A DNA stretch of 64,000 bases from Nocardia sp. NBC_00508 (GTDB lineage: Bacteria > Actinomycetota > Actinomycetes > Mycobacteriales > Mycobacteriaceae), in NCBI RefSeq assembly GCF_036346875.1, contig NZ_CP107852.1, positions 7,130,001 through 7,194,000 on the forward strand. Direction: 5' to 3'. The translations under genes were made by a program, and so were the position numbers. Below the pieces are notes generated by a model. That model ran no database searches. It was not told the DNA's origin and saw only the letters and a program-made list of their open reading frames with translations. This document shows positions 51,753 to 59,840 of the stretch, piece after piece; position 1 is the stretch's first letter; each line of letters opens with the position of its first letter.

Positions 51753-52360
51753 CGCTTCCTGCGTATCTGCCTGCCTACCAGAATAATTCCGAGCACGACC
51801 GCCAGCCCGAACGCGATCGCGGGCGCATACTTCTTGATCATCGCAGGCCCGACGAGATCGACGAGGTCGAGCGGTGCCGACTCGGGTTGTGCGACCGACT
51901 GCGCGGCAGTCGAATCGCCCGCCGCGAGTTTCGCTTCCAAGGATGCGACGAATTGACCGATCATTTTCTCGGACACCTGCTGCAGCGTCCCGCTGCCGAA
52001 TTGGGCGAGCTTGCCGACAATCTTGAGGTCGGTGTCCACGGTGACATGAGTTCTGTCGCCCTCTGCGCGCAGTTGTGTGGTGATGGTCGCCGCGGCGTTT
52101 CCGGATCCGCGCGAATCCCGGCCGCGGCCGTTGATGACGGCGCGATGGTCGTGTTCGTCGCGCTCGACGACATTCGCCTTCCCGGTGAATTCGCTGGTCA
52201 CTGGGCCGACCTTGACCTTGAGCCGGCCGAGGAAGTCGTCTCCCTCCCAGCCGACCTTCTGTGCGCCTGGCATGAGTGGGACCACCTGTTCGAGGTCGGT
52301 CAGCACCTCCCATGCCTGCTCGACGGGTGCGTTGACGGTGAACTCGTTGGCGATCTTCAT
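51749..52360 (-). CDS. coxG: CoxG-like SRPBCC protein with membrane anchor
   Basis: The 203-residue product begins MKIANEFTVNAPVEQAWEVL and continues through MPGAQKVGWEGDDFLGRLKV and MIGQFVASLEAKLA, the CoxG fold. Residues about 175-196 (IAFGLAVVLGIILVG) form one membrane helix followed by basic residues. In carboxydotrophs CoxG recruits CO dehydrogenase to the membrane; newer work links it to quinone transfer. It sits between coxD and coxE. Confidence 0.9.
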   Translation of the reverse strand: MKIANEFTVNAPVEQAWEVLTDLEQVVPLMPGAQKVGWEGDDFLGRLKVKVGPVTSEFTGKANVVERDEHDHRAVINGRGRDSRGSGNAAATITTQLRAEGDRTHVTVDTDLKIVGKLAQFGSGTLQQVSEKMIGQFVASLEAKLAAGDSTAAQSVAQPESAPLDLVDLVGPAMIKKYAPAIAFGLAVVLGIILVGRQIRRKR

Positions 52361-52373
52361 TGCTGTATCCCTC

Positions 52374-53261
52374 TCATCCGGTAGCCAGGTCTCGGGTGTA
52401 TTCGGCGAATGCCGCGTGCACGGTGTCGCGGTCGTCGGGTGTCTTCGCCAGTGCGCTCAGCGCGGCAATCGCCTCCGGCGCGCAGAGATCCGCGACATCG
52501 AGCGTCGCCAACGCGGCGATCCAGTCGATGGTCTCGGCGACACCTGGCGGTTTGTCGAGATCGAGACCGCGAGCGTGGGCGACGAATCGGGTGGCATGCT
52601 CGATCAGCGCATCGGTTGCCCCGGGCACGGTGCGTCGCACGATCGCCACCGCACGGGCCGGTTCCGGGTAGTCGATCCAGTGGTAGAGGCAGCGCCGCCG
52701 TAGCGCGTCGTGCAGGTCGCGACTGCGGTTCGAAGTCAGCACCGCGAGCGGCGGCTGCTCGGCGGCAAAGGTGCCGAGTTCGGGCACGGTCACCGCGGAC
52801 TCACCGAGGAATTCCAGCAGCAGCGCCTCGAATTCGTCATCGGCACGGTCGATTTCGTCGACCAGCAGCACCGGCGGCGTCGGACCGCGATACCGCACAC
52901 AGCGCAGGATCGGGCGGTCGACCAGGAATGCCTCGGTGAACAGGTCGGCTTCGGTGAGGTCGACGCCGCGGGCCTCGGCGAGCCGGATGCTGAGCAGTTG
53001 ACGCTGGTAATTCCAGTCGTACAGCGCTTCGCTCACGGTGAGGCCCTCGTAGCATTGCAGGCGAATCAGCGGTGCGCCCAACACGGTAGCCAGGGTCTTC
53101 GCCGCCGTCGTCTTGCCGACTCCCGGTTCGCCTTCCAGCAGCAGCGGCCGACCCAACGTGGTGGCCAGATAGAAGGCGGCGGCGGTCCCGGTATCGAGCA
53201 GGTAGTCGTCGGCGTCGAATCGACGCACCACGTCCCCGATATCGTCGAACGGCGACATCAT
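52374..53261 (-). CDS. coxD: CoxD-like MoxR AAA+ ATPase
   Basis: From ATG 53261 the product has 295 residues: Walker A LLLEGEPGVGKTTAAKTLA, Walker B VLLVDEIDRADDEFEALLLE, sensor 1 AVLTSNRSRDLHDAL and the arginine finger region RRRCLYHWIDYP. This is the MoxR type. CoxD is required with CoxE and CoxF to mature the CuSMoO2 centre of form I CO dehydrogenase. The start overlaps the stop of the upstream gene (ATGA). Confidence 0.9.
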   Translation of the reverse strand: MMSPFDDIGDVVRRFDADDYLLDTGTAAAFYLATTLGRPLLLEGEPGVGKTTAAKTLATVLGAPLIRLQCYEGLTVSEALYDWNYQRQLLSIRLAEARGVDLTEADLFTEAFLVDRPILRCVRYRGPTPPVLLVDEIDRADDEFEALLLEFLGESAVTVPELGTFAAEQPPLAVLTSNRSRDLHDALRRRCLYHWIDYPEPARAVAIVRRTVPGATDALIEHATRFVAHARGLDLDKPPGVAETIDWIAALATLDVADLCAPEAIAALSALAKTPDDRDTVHAAFAEYTRDLATG

Positions 53262-53851
53262 GGCGACGTCGCGGCGCGCAGGCGCTGGTAGTCGTCCCAG
53301 GTGTCCACGTCCAAGGGCACCGGTGCGTCGACGTCGAGCCGCGACACCGCGAAGCGGCCCGACTCGATGATCTTCCACACCGCCTTGTCGCCGTGTAATC
53401 GGGCCAACTCGCTGAATGGGCTGCGGCTCAGCCAGAATGGATGCCCGATACCGTCGCGATAGCGGCAGACCGTGATCGCGGCGGTCGTTCCCTCGGTGAT
53501 CAGACGGTCGATGGTCGACGCCGACACACCCGGTTGATCACCGAGCATCAGCACGACTCCGGCGGCTCTGGGATGGACCGAGCTCAGGGCGGAACGCAGC
53601 GACGACGAACAGCCCGAACGGAAGTCCTCGGCCATGGCCACCTCCAGGCCGGTGAGATCGACCTGCTGGCGGATCGCCGCCGCCGCGCCGCCGAGGGTGA
53701 CGATGACCTGATCGAAATCGCAGCATCGCACCACGTCGAGGGTGGCGCCGAGAATCGTCGTATCCCGATACGGCAGTAGCTGTTTCGCAGTACCGAGACG
53801 CCGTGAGGTTCCCGCGGCGAGGACGACTCCGGTGACGAATCCGATTGTCAT
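53258..53851 (-). CDS. MobA-like nucleotidyltransferase of the CO dehydrogenase cluster
   Basis: The 197-residue product begins MTIGFVTGVVLAAGTSRRLG with TAKQLLPYRDTTIL, the nucleotide-binding LAAGxSxRxGxxK motif of MobA/MocA-like enzymes, and later VVLMLGDQPGVSASTIDRLI and GHPFWLSRSPF. By analogy with MocA it transfers CMP to molybdopterin to make the cytosine dinucleotide cofactor used by CO dehydrogenases. It overlaps both neighbours by four bases. Confidence 0.87.
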   Translation of the reverse strand: MTIGFVTGVVLAAGTSRRLGTAKQLLPYRDTTILGATLDVVRCCDFDQVIVTLGGAAAAIRQQVDLTGLEVAMAEDFRSGCSSSLRSALSSVHPRAAGVVLMLGDQPGVSASTIDRLITEGTTAAITVCRYRDGIGHPFWLSRSPFSELARLHGDKAVWKIIESGRFAVSRLDVDAPVPLDVDTWDDYQRLRAATSP

Positions 53852-54753
53852 GAGCCCGGATGCGCCTCGGCGAAAGAGGTACGGCAGCGGGAACTGCAGA
53901 ACCAGTGGTCGAGATCGTCGACAGTAAGACGTGGTGTGTCCGGCCCGACCGTCACGGTCATACCGCATACCGGATCGAGCGTCTCGAATGCGACGCTCGC
54001 CGGGCGGGCCGGGACGGCCAAGCCACCCTTGCGGATCGCCTGGATTACTTCCGCGGCAATCGAGACGGCTATCTCCGCAGACGTCTTGGCGCCGATCGGC
54101 AAACCCACCGGGGTGCGCACGCGCGCACGCTCGGCGTCGGTCAATCCGAGCTCGTCGAGAATCGATGCTCCCCGAATGCTGCTGGCCACCAAGCCGATAT
54201 ACCCCACGCCCGAGTCGAGCGCGGTGCGGATCATCTCGGCTTCCTGGCCGCCATGGCTTGCGATCACCACCGCGGTCGTATCGACCAGCGAATCCAGCGA
54301 GTCTGCTCCGGCAGCACTGCGCTGCACCCCGAATCCCACCAGTTCGCATACTTCGGCCAGTGCGTCCGCGATGGGTGTCGCGCCGCAGATGCGCACCAGA
54401 GGCGCCGGGATCTGTGGCTCGAGGAATATCTCCAGCGCTCCGCCGGACAGGCAGGGATTCACTACCACCGCCGCGCCGGGCGCCTCGGGAAAGTGCAGAT
54501 CACCGTCGGGCAGCACGCGCAGCAGCACACTCTCGTTCGACTGCAGGGCACCCAGTGCCGCCTTGCGGACCGAGTTCTGGGCGCATTGGCCGCCGACGAA
54601 TCCTTCGATCGTCCCGTCTTGCAACAGGATCGCCTCATCCCCGGCGTGCGCCGAGGTCGGTTGCTGTGCGCGCACGACGGTCGCGTGCACGAACGGAGTC
54701 CGGGTGCGGACCAGTTGCTGTGCACGCTCGGTGATCTTCGTCGGTGATCCCAT
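53848..54753 (-). CDS. XdhC-family maturation factor with C-terminal YHS domain
   Basis: The 301-residue product has the XdhC N-terminal part (DGTIEGFVGGQCAQNSVRKA), the Rossmann-like XdhC_C domain (AVVIASHGGQEAEMIRTALD; GYIGLVASSIRGA; PVGLPIGAKTSAEIAVSIAA) and a short C-terminal YHS-type domain: DPVCGMTVTVG ending FCSSRCRTSF. YHS domains bind metals, copper in some cases. XdhC proteins bind and sulfurate molybdenum cofactor. The metal-binding tail may relate to the Cu-S site of CO dehydrogenase; this is inference. Confidence 0.85.
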   Translation of the reverse strand: MGSPTKITERAQQLVRTRTPFVHATVVRAQQPTSAHAGDEAILLQDGTIEGFVGGQCAQNSVRKAALGALQSNESVLLRVLPDGDLHFPEAPGAAVVVNPCLSGGALEIFLEPQIPAPLVRICGATPIADALAEVCELVGFGVQRSAAGADSLDSLVDTTAVVIASHGGQEAEMIRTALDSGVGYIGLVASSIRGASILDELGLTDAERARVRTPVGLPIGAKTSAEIAVSIAAEVIQAIRKGGLAVPARPASVAFETLDPVCGMTVTVGPDTPRLTVDDLDHWFCSSRCRTSFAEAHPGS

Positions 54754-54766
54754 CGCTCGCGCCTAC

Positions 54767-57157
54767 TCAGATGGGCGGTGTGGCCCGACCCTGCATCGCT
54801 TCCCACACCCGGGACGGCGTCAGCGGCATGTCGGCGTGCCGGACGCCGAACGGTGCCAGTGCGTCCACCACCGCGTTGACCACCGCCGCAGGGGATCCGA
54901 CCGTGGCCGATTCGCCGATGCCTTTCGCGCCGATCGGGTGGTGCGGCGAAGGGGTGACCGTGTAGCCGGTCTCGAGATGCGGAACCTCGAGCGCCGTCGG
55001 GATGAGGTAGTCCATGAGGGAGCCGCCGAGGCAGTTGCCGTCCTCGTCGAAGGCGATGATCTCCATCAGCGCCATGCCGATACCATCGGTGATGCCGCCG
55101 TGTATCTGGCCTTCGATGATCATCGGATTGATCCGGGTTCCACAGTCGTCGACGGCGAGGAAGCGCCGGACCTTCACCACAGCTGTCCCCGGGTCGATGT
55201 CGACGACGCAGAAGTACGCACCGTAGGGGTAGGTGAGATTCTCCGGGTTGTAACAGATCTGCGCGTCGAGTCCGCCCTCGATGCCCTCGGGGAGATCACC
55301 GGCGCCGTGTGCTCGCATCGCGATCTGCTGGATCGTCACGGCCGCGGACGGATCGCCCTTGACGTGGAACGAGCCTTTCTCCCAATCGAGGTCGGCGACA
55401 GAGACCTCGAGCATGCCGGAGGCGATGATCCGCGCCTTGTCGCGCACTTTCCGCGCCACCAGTGCGGCGGCGGCGCCCGAGACCGGTGTCGACCGGCTGC
55501 CGTAGGTGCCGAGACCGAACGGAGTCTGATCGGTGTCGCCGTGCACCACGTCGATGTCGTCCGGTGGTATGCCGAGTTCCTCGGCGACGATCTGGGCGAA
55601 CGTCGTCTCGTGCCCCTGCCCCTGGGTCTGCACCGACAGCCGCACAACGGCTTTGCCCGTCGGATGGACGCGCAGCTCACACCCGTCGGCCATCCCGAGT
55701 CCGAGAATGTCCATATCCTTGCGCGGACCCGCGCCGACGGCCTCGGTGAAGAAGGACATCCCGATACCCATCAATTCGCCGCGGGCGCGCTTGTCCTGCT
55801 GTTCTTTTCGCAAGGCGGCATAGCCGATCATGTCCATCGCCAGGCGCATGGTCTTCTCGTAGTCGCCGGAGTCGTAGACCCAGCCGGTCTTGCTGGTGTA
55901 CGGGAACTGTTCGGGGCGAAGGAGGTTCCGCAGCCGCAGCTCGGCCGGATCCATCTTCAGCTCGTAGGCGAGGCAGTCCACCAACCGCTCGACGAAGTAG
56001 ACGGCCTCGGTGATCCGGAACGAGCACGCGTAGGCGACGCCGCCGGGGGCCTTGTTCGTGTAGACCGCGGTCATCTTGCAATAGGCTGCCTCGATGTCGT
56101 AGCTACCGGTGAAGACGCCGAAGAAGCCGGCCGGATACTTCAACGGCGCGGCCGTGCCGTTGAAGGCGCCGTGATCGGCGAGCACGGTCGACCGGATGGC
56201 CAGGATCTTGCCGTCGGCGTCGGCGGCGATCTCGCCGACCATGATGTAGTCGCGGGCGAACCCGGTGCTGGTGAGATTTTCGCTGCGATCCTCCATCCAC
56301 TTCACCGGTTTGCCCAGCAAGAGCGACCCGACGATGGCGCAGACGTATCCCGGATAGATGGGCACCTTATTGCCGAACCCGCCGCCGATATCGGGGGAGA
56401 TCACCCGGATCTTGTGCTCGGGCAGTCCGGCCACCAACGCGTAGAGCGTGCGGTGGGCATGCGGCGCCTGACTCGTCGACCACAGCGTCAGCTTTCCCGT
56501 CACAGGATCGAGATCCGCGACGGCGCCGCATGTCTCCATCGGGGCGGGATGCACGCGCGGATAGACGATTTCCTGCTCGACGACGACGTCGGCGCGTGCG
56601 AACACCGCCTCGGTCGCGGCGGCGTCGCCGGTCTCCCAGTCGAAGCAGTGGTTGTCCCGCTTGCCATCGAGATCATCGCGGATCACCGGCATGTCGGGGG
56701 CCAGTGCGGTTCGGGCGTCGATCACCGGGTCGAGCATCTCGTACTCGACGTTGATGAGCTCCAAAGCATCACGCGCGGAGTAGCGATCCTCGGCGACGAC
56801 GAAGGCCACCTCCTGGCCCTGGAACCGGACTTTGTCCGTCGCCAGCACCGCCTGCACATCGTTGGACAGCGTCGGCATCCAGGCCAGTCCCTTCGCCGCG
56901 AGATCCGCACCGGTGACAACCGCTTTGACCTTCGGATGGGCCTGTGCCGCGGAGACGTCGACACTCACAATCCGCGCGTGCGCGAACGGGGAACGCAGGA
57001 TCGCCATATGCAGCATGCCGGGCAGCGACACGTCGTCGACGAAATTGCCGTGTCCGCGAATCAACCGGGGATCCTCTTTACGGAGCATCCTGCCGTGACC
57101 GCACGGCTTGCGGTCGTTGTCGACCCGGTCTTCGGGCCGGGACTCGACGGCGGTCAT
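54767..57157 (-). CDS. coxL: Aerobic CO dehydrogenase large (molybdenum) subunit, form I
   Basis: The 796-residue product is a molybdopterin hydroxylase large subunit. Residues about 375-381 are AYACSFR with Cys378, the form I signature AYxCSFR whose Cys binds the Mo-S-Cu centre; form II enzymes have AYxGAGR. Other sites are GHGNFVDDVSLPGMLHMAIL, VISPDIGGGFGNKVPIYPGY, GQGHETTFAQIVAEELGI and the catalytic Glu in KGIGESATVGSPAAV. The product oxidises CO to CO2 with electrons passed to the CoxS clusters. ATG 57157 overlaps the coxS stop. Confidence 0.96.
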   Translation of the reverse strand: MTAVESRPEDRVDNDRKPCGHGRMLRKEDPRLIRGHGNFVDDVSLPGMLHMAILRSPFAHARIVSVDVSAAQAHPKVKAVVTGADLAAKGLAWMPTLSNDVQAVLATDKVRFQGQEVAFVVAEDRYSARDALELINVEYEMLDPVIDARTALAPDMPVIRDDLDGKRDNHCFDWETGDAAATEAVFARADVVVEQEIVYPRVHPAPMETCGAVADLDPVTGKLTLWSTSQAPHAHRTLYALVAGLPEHKIRVISPDIGGGFGNKVPIYPGYVCAIVGSLLLGKPVKWMEDRSENLTSTGFARDYIMVGEIAADADGKILAIRSTVLADHGAFNGTAAPLKYPAGFFGVFTGSYDIEAAYCKMTAVYTNKAPGGVAYACSFRITEAVYFVERLVDCLAYELKMDPAELRLRNLLRPEQFPYTSKTGWVYDSGDYEKTMRLAMDMIGYAALRKEQQDKRARGELMGIGMSFFTEAVGAGPRKDMDILGLGMADGCELRVHPTGKAVVRLSVQTQGQGHETTFAQIVAEELGIPPDDIDVVHGDTDQTPFGLGTYGSRSTPVSGAAAALVARKVRDKARIIASGMLEVSVADLDWEKGSFHVKGDPSAAVTIQQIAMRAHGAGDLPEGIEGGLDAQICYNPENLTYPYGAYFCVVDIDPGTAVVKVRRFLAVDDCGTRINPMIIEGQIHGGITDGIGMALMEIIAFDEDGNCLGGSLMDYLIPTALEVPHLETGYTVTPSPHHPIGAKGIGESATVGSPAAVVNAVVDALAPFGVRHADMPLTPSRVWEAMQGRATPPI

Positions 57158-57672
57158 GACGCGCTCCCTACCGGCGCTGCCGTTGGGGCGGGTTCGGGCT
57201 CCGCGGCTTCGCCGCGTTGCTTCGCCGCGGCCCACTGGATCGACCGGACGATGGTGGTATATCCGGTGCAGCGGCAGATCTGACCCGAGATCGCCTCGCG
57301 GATGGTCCGCTCGTCGGGATTCGGGTTGCGGTCCAGCAGGGCGCGGGCGGTGATCATCATTCCGGGCGTGCAGAATCCGCACTGCAACCCGTGACACTGC
57401 ATGAAGCCCTCCTGCACGGGATCGAGCCGGCCGTCCACCTCGAGTCCCTCGACGGTGCGCACCGCACGACCGTGGGCCATGACGGCCAGCATCGTGCAGG
57501 ACTTCACCGGCTCGCCGTCGACTTCCACCACGCAGGTGCCGCAGTTGCTGGTATCGCAGCCCCAGTGGGTTCCGGTGAGCCGCAATTGATCTCGCAGGAA
57601 ATGCACGAGCAGCGTGCGTGGCTCGACTTCCGCGGTCACCTGCTCGCCATTGACGGTCATGGTTACCTGCAT
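57154..57672 (-). CDS. coxS: CO dehydrogenase small (2Fe-2S) subunit
   Basis: The 172-residue product has both iron-sulfur domains: the plant-type cluster GCDTSNCGTCVVEVDG plus distal C in VKSCTMLA, and the C-terminal cluster QCGFCTPGMMITA with QICRCTGY. It conducts electrons from CoxL to the flavin of CoxM. It lies between coxM (2-base gap) and coxL (4-base overlap). The last ~20 residues (EAAEPEPAPTAAPVG) are a low-complexity tail. Confidence 0.96.
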   Translation of the reverse strand: MQVTMTVNGEQVTAEVEPRTLLVHFLRDQLRLTGTHWGCDTSNCGTCVVEVDGEPVKSCTMLAVMAHGRAVRTVEGLEVDGRLDPVQEGFMQCHGLQCGFCTPGMMITARALLDRNPNPDERTIREAISGQICRCTGYTTIVRSIQWAAAKQRGEAAEPEPAPTAAPVGSAS

Positions 57673-57674
57673 GG

Positions 57675-58565
57675 CTAGTTACCTTTCAGCGCAGGATCAT
57701 TCAGTACGCGCTCGACCGCGGTGCGCAACGACCGAACCGTCAGTTCGGACGCGAGGTGTCGCTTGTAGTCCGCGCTGCCGCGCGCATCGGACACCGGTGA
57801 GCACGCTGCACTCGCCCGGCGGCCCGCCTCCGAGAAGACCTCTTCGGTGGGCGGCTCACCGATGAGCACGTCCATCGAAGAGGCGAGCGCCGCCGGATCG
57901 GGATCGACTGCTGTCAGCCCGATCCGTGCGGCCGCTATCGTCCCGCCGTGCAGCGTCACCGTCGCGCCGGCCGCCGCGATCGCCCAGTCGCCGATCCGGC
58001 GCTCCACCTTGGCGTAGGCACTCGACGTTCGATGCCGCACGGGAATTCGGATCTCGATCAGAAGTTCATTTCGCGACATGGCGGTTTCGTACGGACCGGC
58101 CAGGAAGTCGTCCATCGCGATCTCCCGGTCGCCGGACGGTCCGCGCACCAGGCAGGTGGCGCCGAGGACCGTGCAGACCGTGGTGAGATCTTCGGCGGGA
58201 TCGGCCTGGCACAGCGAGCCGCCGATCGTGCCGCGGTTGCGCACGACCGGGTCGGCGATCACGCGCTCGGCGTCACGGAAGATCGGGCACACCGCGGCGA
58301 GATCGTCGGATTCGAGCAGATGCCGATGCCGCACCATCGCACCGATTCGTACCAGGGTCGGATCGGTGACGATGTATCCCAGTTCGGCAGCCAGGTCGTT
58401 GATGTCGATGAGATATTCCGGATTGGCCAGACGCAGCTTCATCATCGGGAGCAGGCTGTGCCCGCCCGCGATGATGCGCGCCTCCTCCCCCAGCCGGTCC
58501 AGTAGTCCGATGGCGTGATCCACGCCCGTCGCGCGCTCGTATTCGAATGGCCCAGGAACTTGCAT
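57675..58565 (-). CDS. coxM: CO dehydrogenase medium (FAD) subunit
   Basis: The 296-residue product has the FAD-binding motifs ARIIAGGHSLLPMMKLRLA (AGGHS) and TIGGSLCQADPAEDL (TIGG), plus the C-terminal CO-dehydrogenase flavoprotein domain (ADYKRHLASELTVRSL). ATG 58565 is followed upstream by a CRP-type palindrome overlapping the ribosome-binding region. It opens the cox operon, in the usual M-S-L order. Confidence 0.95.
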   Translation of the reverse strand: MQVPGPFEYERATGVDHAIGLLDRLGEEARIIAGGHSLLPMMKLRLANPEYLIDINDLAAELGYIVTDPTLVRIGAMVRHRHLLESDDLAAVCPIFRDAERVIADPVVRNRGTIGGSLCQADPAEDLTTVCTVLGATCLVRGPSGDREIAMDDFLAGPYETAMSRNELLIEIRIPVRHRTSSAYAKVERRIGDWAIAAAGATVTLHGGTIAAARIGLTAVDPDPAALASSMDVLIGEPPTEEVFSEAGRRASAACSPVSDARGSADYKRHLASELTVRSLRTAVERVLNDPALKGN

Positions 58566-58580
58566 GTGATCTACCTCACA
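58565..58580. promoter_or_regulatory. CRP-type palindrome TGTGA-N6-TCACA at the coxM start
   Basis: TGTGATCTACCTCACA is a perfect consensus CRP half-site pair (16 bases). It directly abuts the coxM start codon on the minus strand and covers the ribosome-binding region. A bound CRP-family protein here would more likely block expression, or act on a leaderless transcript, than activate from a normal upstream position. Confidence 0.6.
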
Positions 58581-58626
58581 TCAATGGGAAGAAGCTCAGC
58601 CTCTGCCCCGCTGACGCCGTCGTCAA

Positions 58627-58655
58627 GGCCGAATTAAGGAATCACTTAATCGGCC
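58627..58655. terminator. Palindrome over the xdhC stop codon
   Basis: GGCCGAATTAAG (58627-58638) pairs with CTTAATCGGCC (58645-58655) with one bulged base. The xdhC stop codon TAA lies in its right arm. It can form a stable hairpin between xdhC and coxM and could act as an attenuating terminator or as a LysR-type or other operator for coxM. Confidence 0.45.
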
Positions 58656-59776
58656 GTTGGCGGGTGGTGGATCCGTCCGCCGGTTCGGGTCAGTGAGCGG
58701 CCGTGCCCGCCCCAGCGGCGCGCGATGATCTCGGCCGCGATGGACACCGCCGTTTCCTCTGGTGTCCGGCCGCCCAGATCCAGCCCGATCGGACTGGCAA
58801 GCCGGGCGAGTTGTTCGTCGGTGAGGCCGGCCTGTCGCAGCCGGGACAGCCGCTGGTCGTGCGTGCGGCGCGATCCCATGGCGCCGACGTAGCCGATCTC
58901 CGGCGCACGCAGTGCCACCTCTAGCAGCGGGACGTCGAACTTGGGATCGTGGGTCAGCACGCAGACAACAGTCTGCGAATCGACCGCGCCGGCCGCGATC
59001 TGCGCGGCCAGGTAGCGGTGCGGCCAGTCGACGACGACCTCGTCGGCGGTCGGAAACCGGGCGGAGGTGGCGAAGACCGGCCGCGCGTCGCACACCGTCA
59101 CCCGGTACCCGAGGAACGATCCCTGCTGCGCGACGGCGGCGGCGAAATCGATCGCCCCGAACACCAGCATCCGCGGCTGCCGGGCATAACTGGCGACGAA
59201 AACCGCCATGCCCTCGCCGCGACGCTGCCCGTCCGGACCATAGGAAAGCACCTCGCTGCGTCCCGACGCGAGCAGCCCGCCTGCGTCATCGGTCACCGCA
59301 TCATCGGTGCGCGCCGACCCCAGCGTGCCGTGCGCATCGCTCGGCCGGATCAGCAGGCGTCGCCCTACCCGGGCGGCGTCCGGGTGCTCGATGACGGTCG
59401 CGATCGCGACCGGTCGGTCGTCAGTGATGTCCGCGGCGACCTCGCCGAGTTCCGGAAACGTCTCCCGCGAGACCGCTTCGACGAAAATGTCGATGGTGCC
59501 GCCGCACGTGAGGCCAACGGCGAATGCGTCGTCGTCGGAGAAGCCGTACCGCTGCAATACCGGACGACCGGTCCGCATGACGTCGGTGGCGAGTTCGTAG
59601 ACCGCGCCTTCGACGCAGCCGCCGGAGACCGAACCGCCGACTGTCCCGTCCGGGGCGACGACCATGGCCGCGCCAGGCGGTCGCGGCGCCGAACGGAAGG
59701 TCCGCACGACCGTCGCGACCCCAGCTGTGCCCCCGGCGTTCCAGGTTGTCATCAGATCCGTGAGCACGTCCTGCAT
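58646..59776 (-). CDS. XdhC/CoxF-family molybdenum-cofactor maturation protein
   Basis: The 376-residue product has the XdhC N-terminal domain (AMVVAPDGTVGGSVSGGCVE; GLTCGGTIDIFVEAV, both typical) and the C-terminal XdhC_C domain (TVVCVLTHDPKFDVPLLEVA; IGYVGAMGSRRTHDQRLSRL; SPIGLDLGGRTPEETAVSIA). It is the canonical type, unlike the YHS-bearing copy downstream. It is separated from coxM by 80 bases with palindromes and is divergent from the LysR gene. Confidence 0.9.
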   Translation of the reverse strand: MQDVLTDLMTTWNAGGTAGVATVVRTFRSAPRPPGAAMVVAPDGTVGGSVSGGCVEGAVYELATDVMRTGRPVLQRYGFSDDDAFAVGLTCGGTIDIFVEAVSRETFPELGEVAADITDDRPVAIATVIEHPDAARVGRRLLIRPSDAHGTLGSARTDDAVTDDAGGLLASGRSEVLSYGPDGQRRGEGMAVFVASYARQPRMLVFGAIDFAAAVAQQGSFLGYRVTVCDARPVFATSARFPTADEVVVDWPHRYLAAQIAAGAVDSQTVVCVLTHDPKFDVPLLEVALRAPEIGYVGAMGSRRTHDQRLSRLRQAGLTDEQLARLASPIGLDLGGRTPEETAVSIAAEIIARRWGGHGRSLTRTGGRIHHPPTAD

Positions 59777-59840
59777 GATGCGTCCTCCGGGCGCGATGCG
59801 GCGGTAGGCACGGCGTCCACCTCCAAACTAGACTCGGATC

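Noticed and set aside
53936..57283. Open frame of more than 1100 codons on the plus strand opposite coxL
   Set aside because: It is exactly antisense to the unmistakable coxL/xdhC genes, its product is Gly/Arg/His-rich without any family motif, and high GC at third codon positions leaves the opposite frame open.
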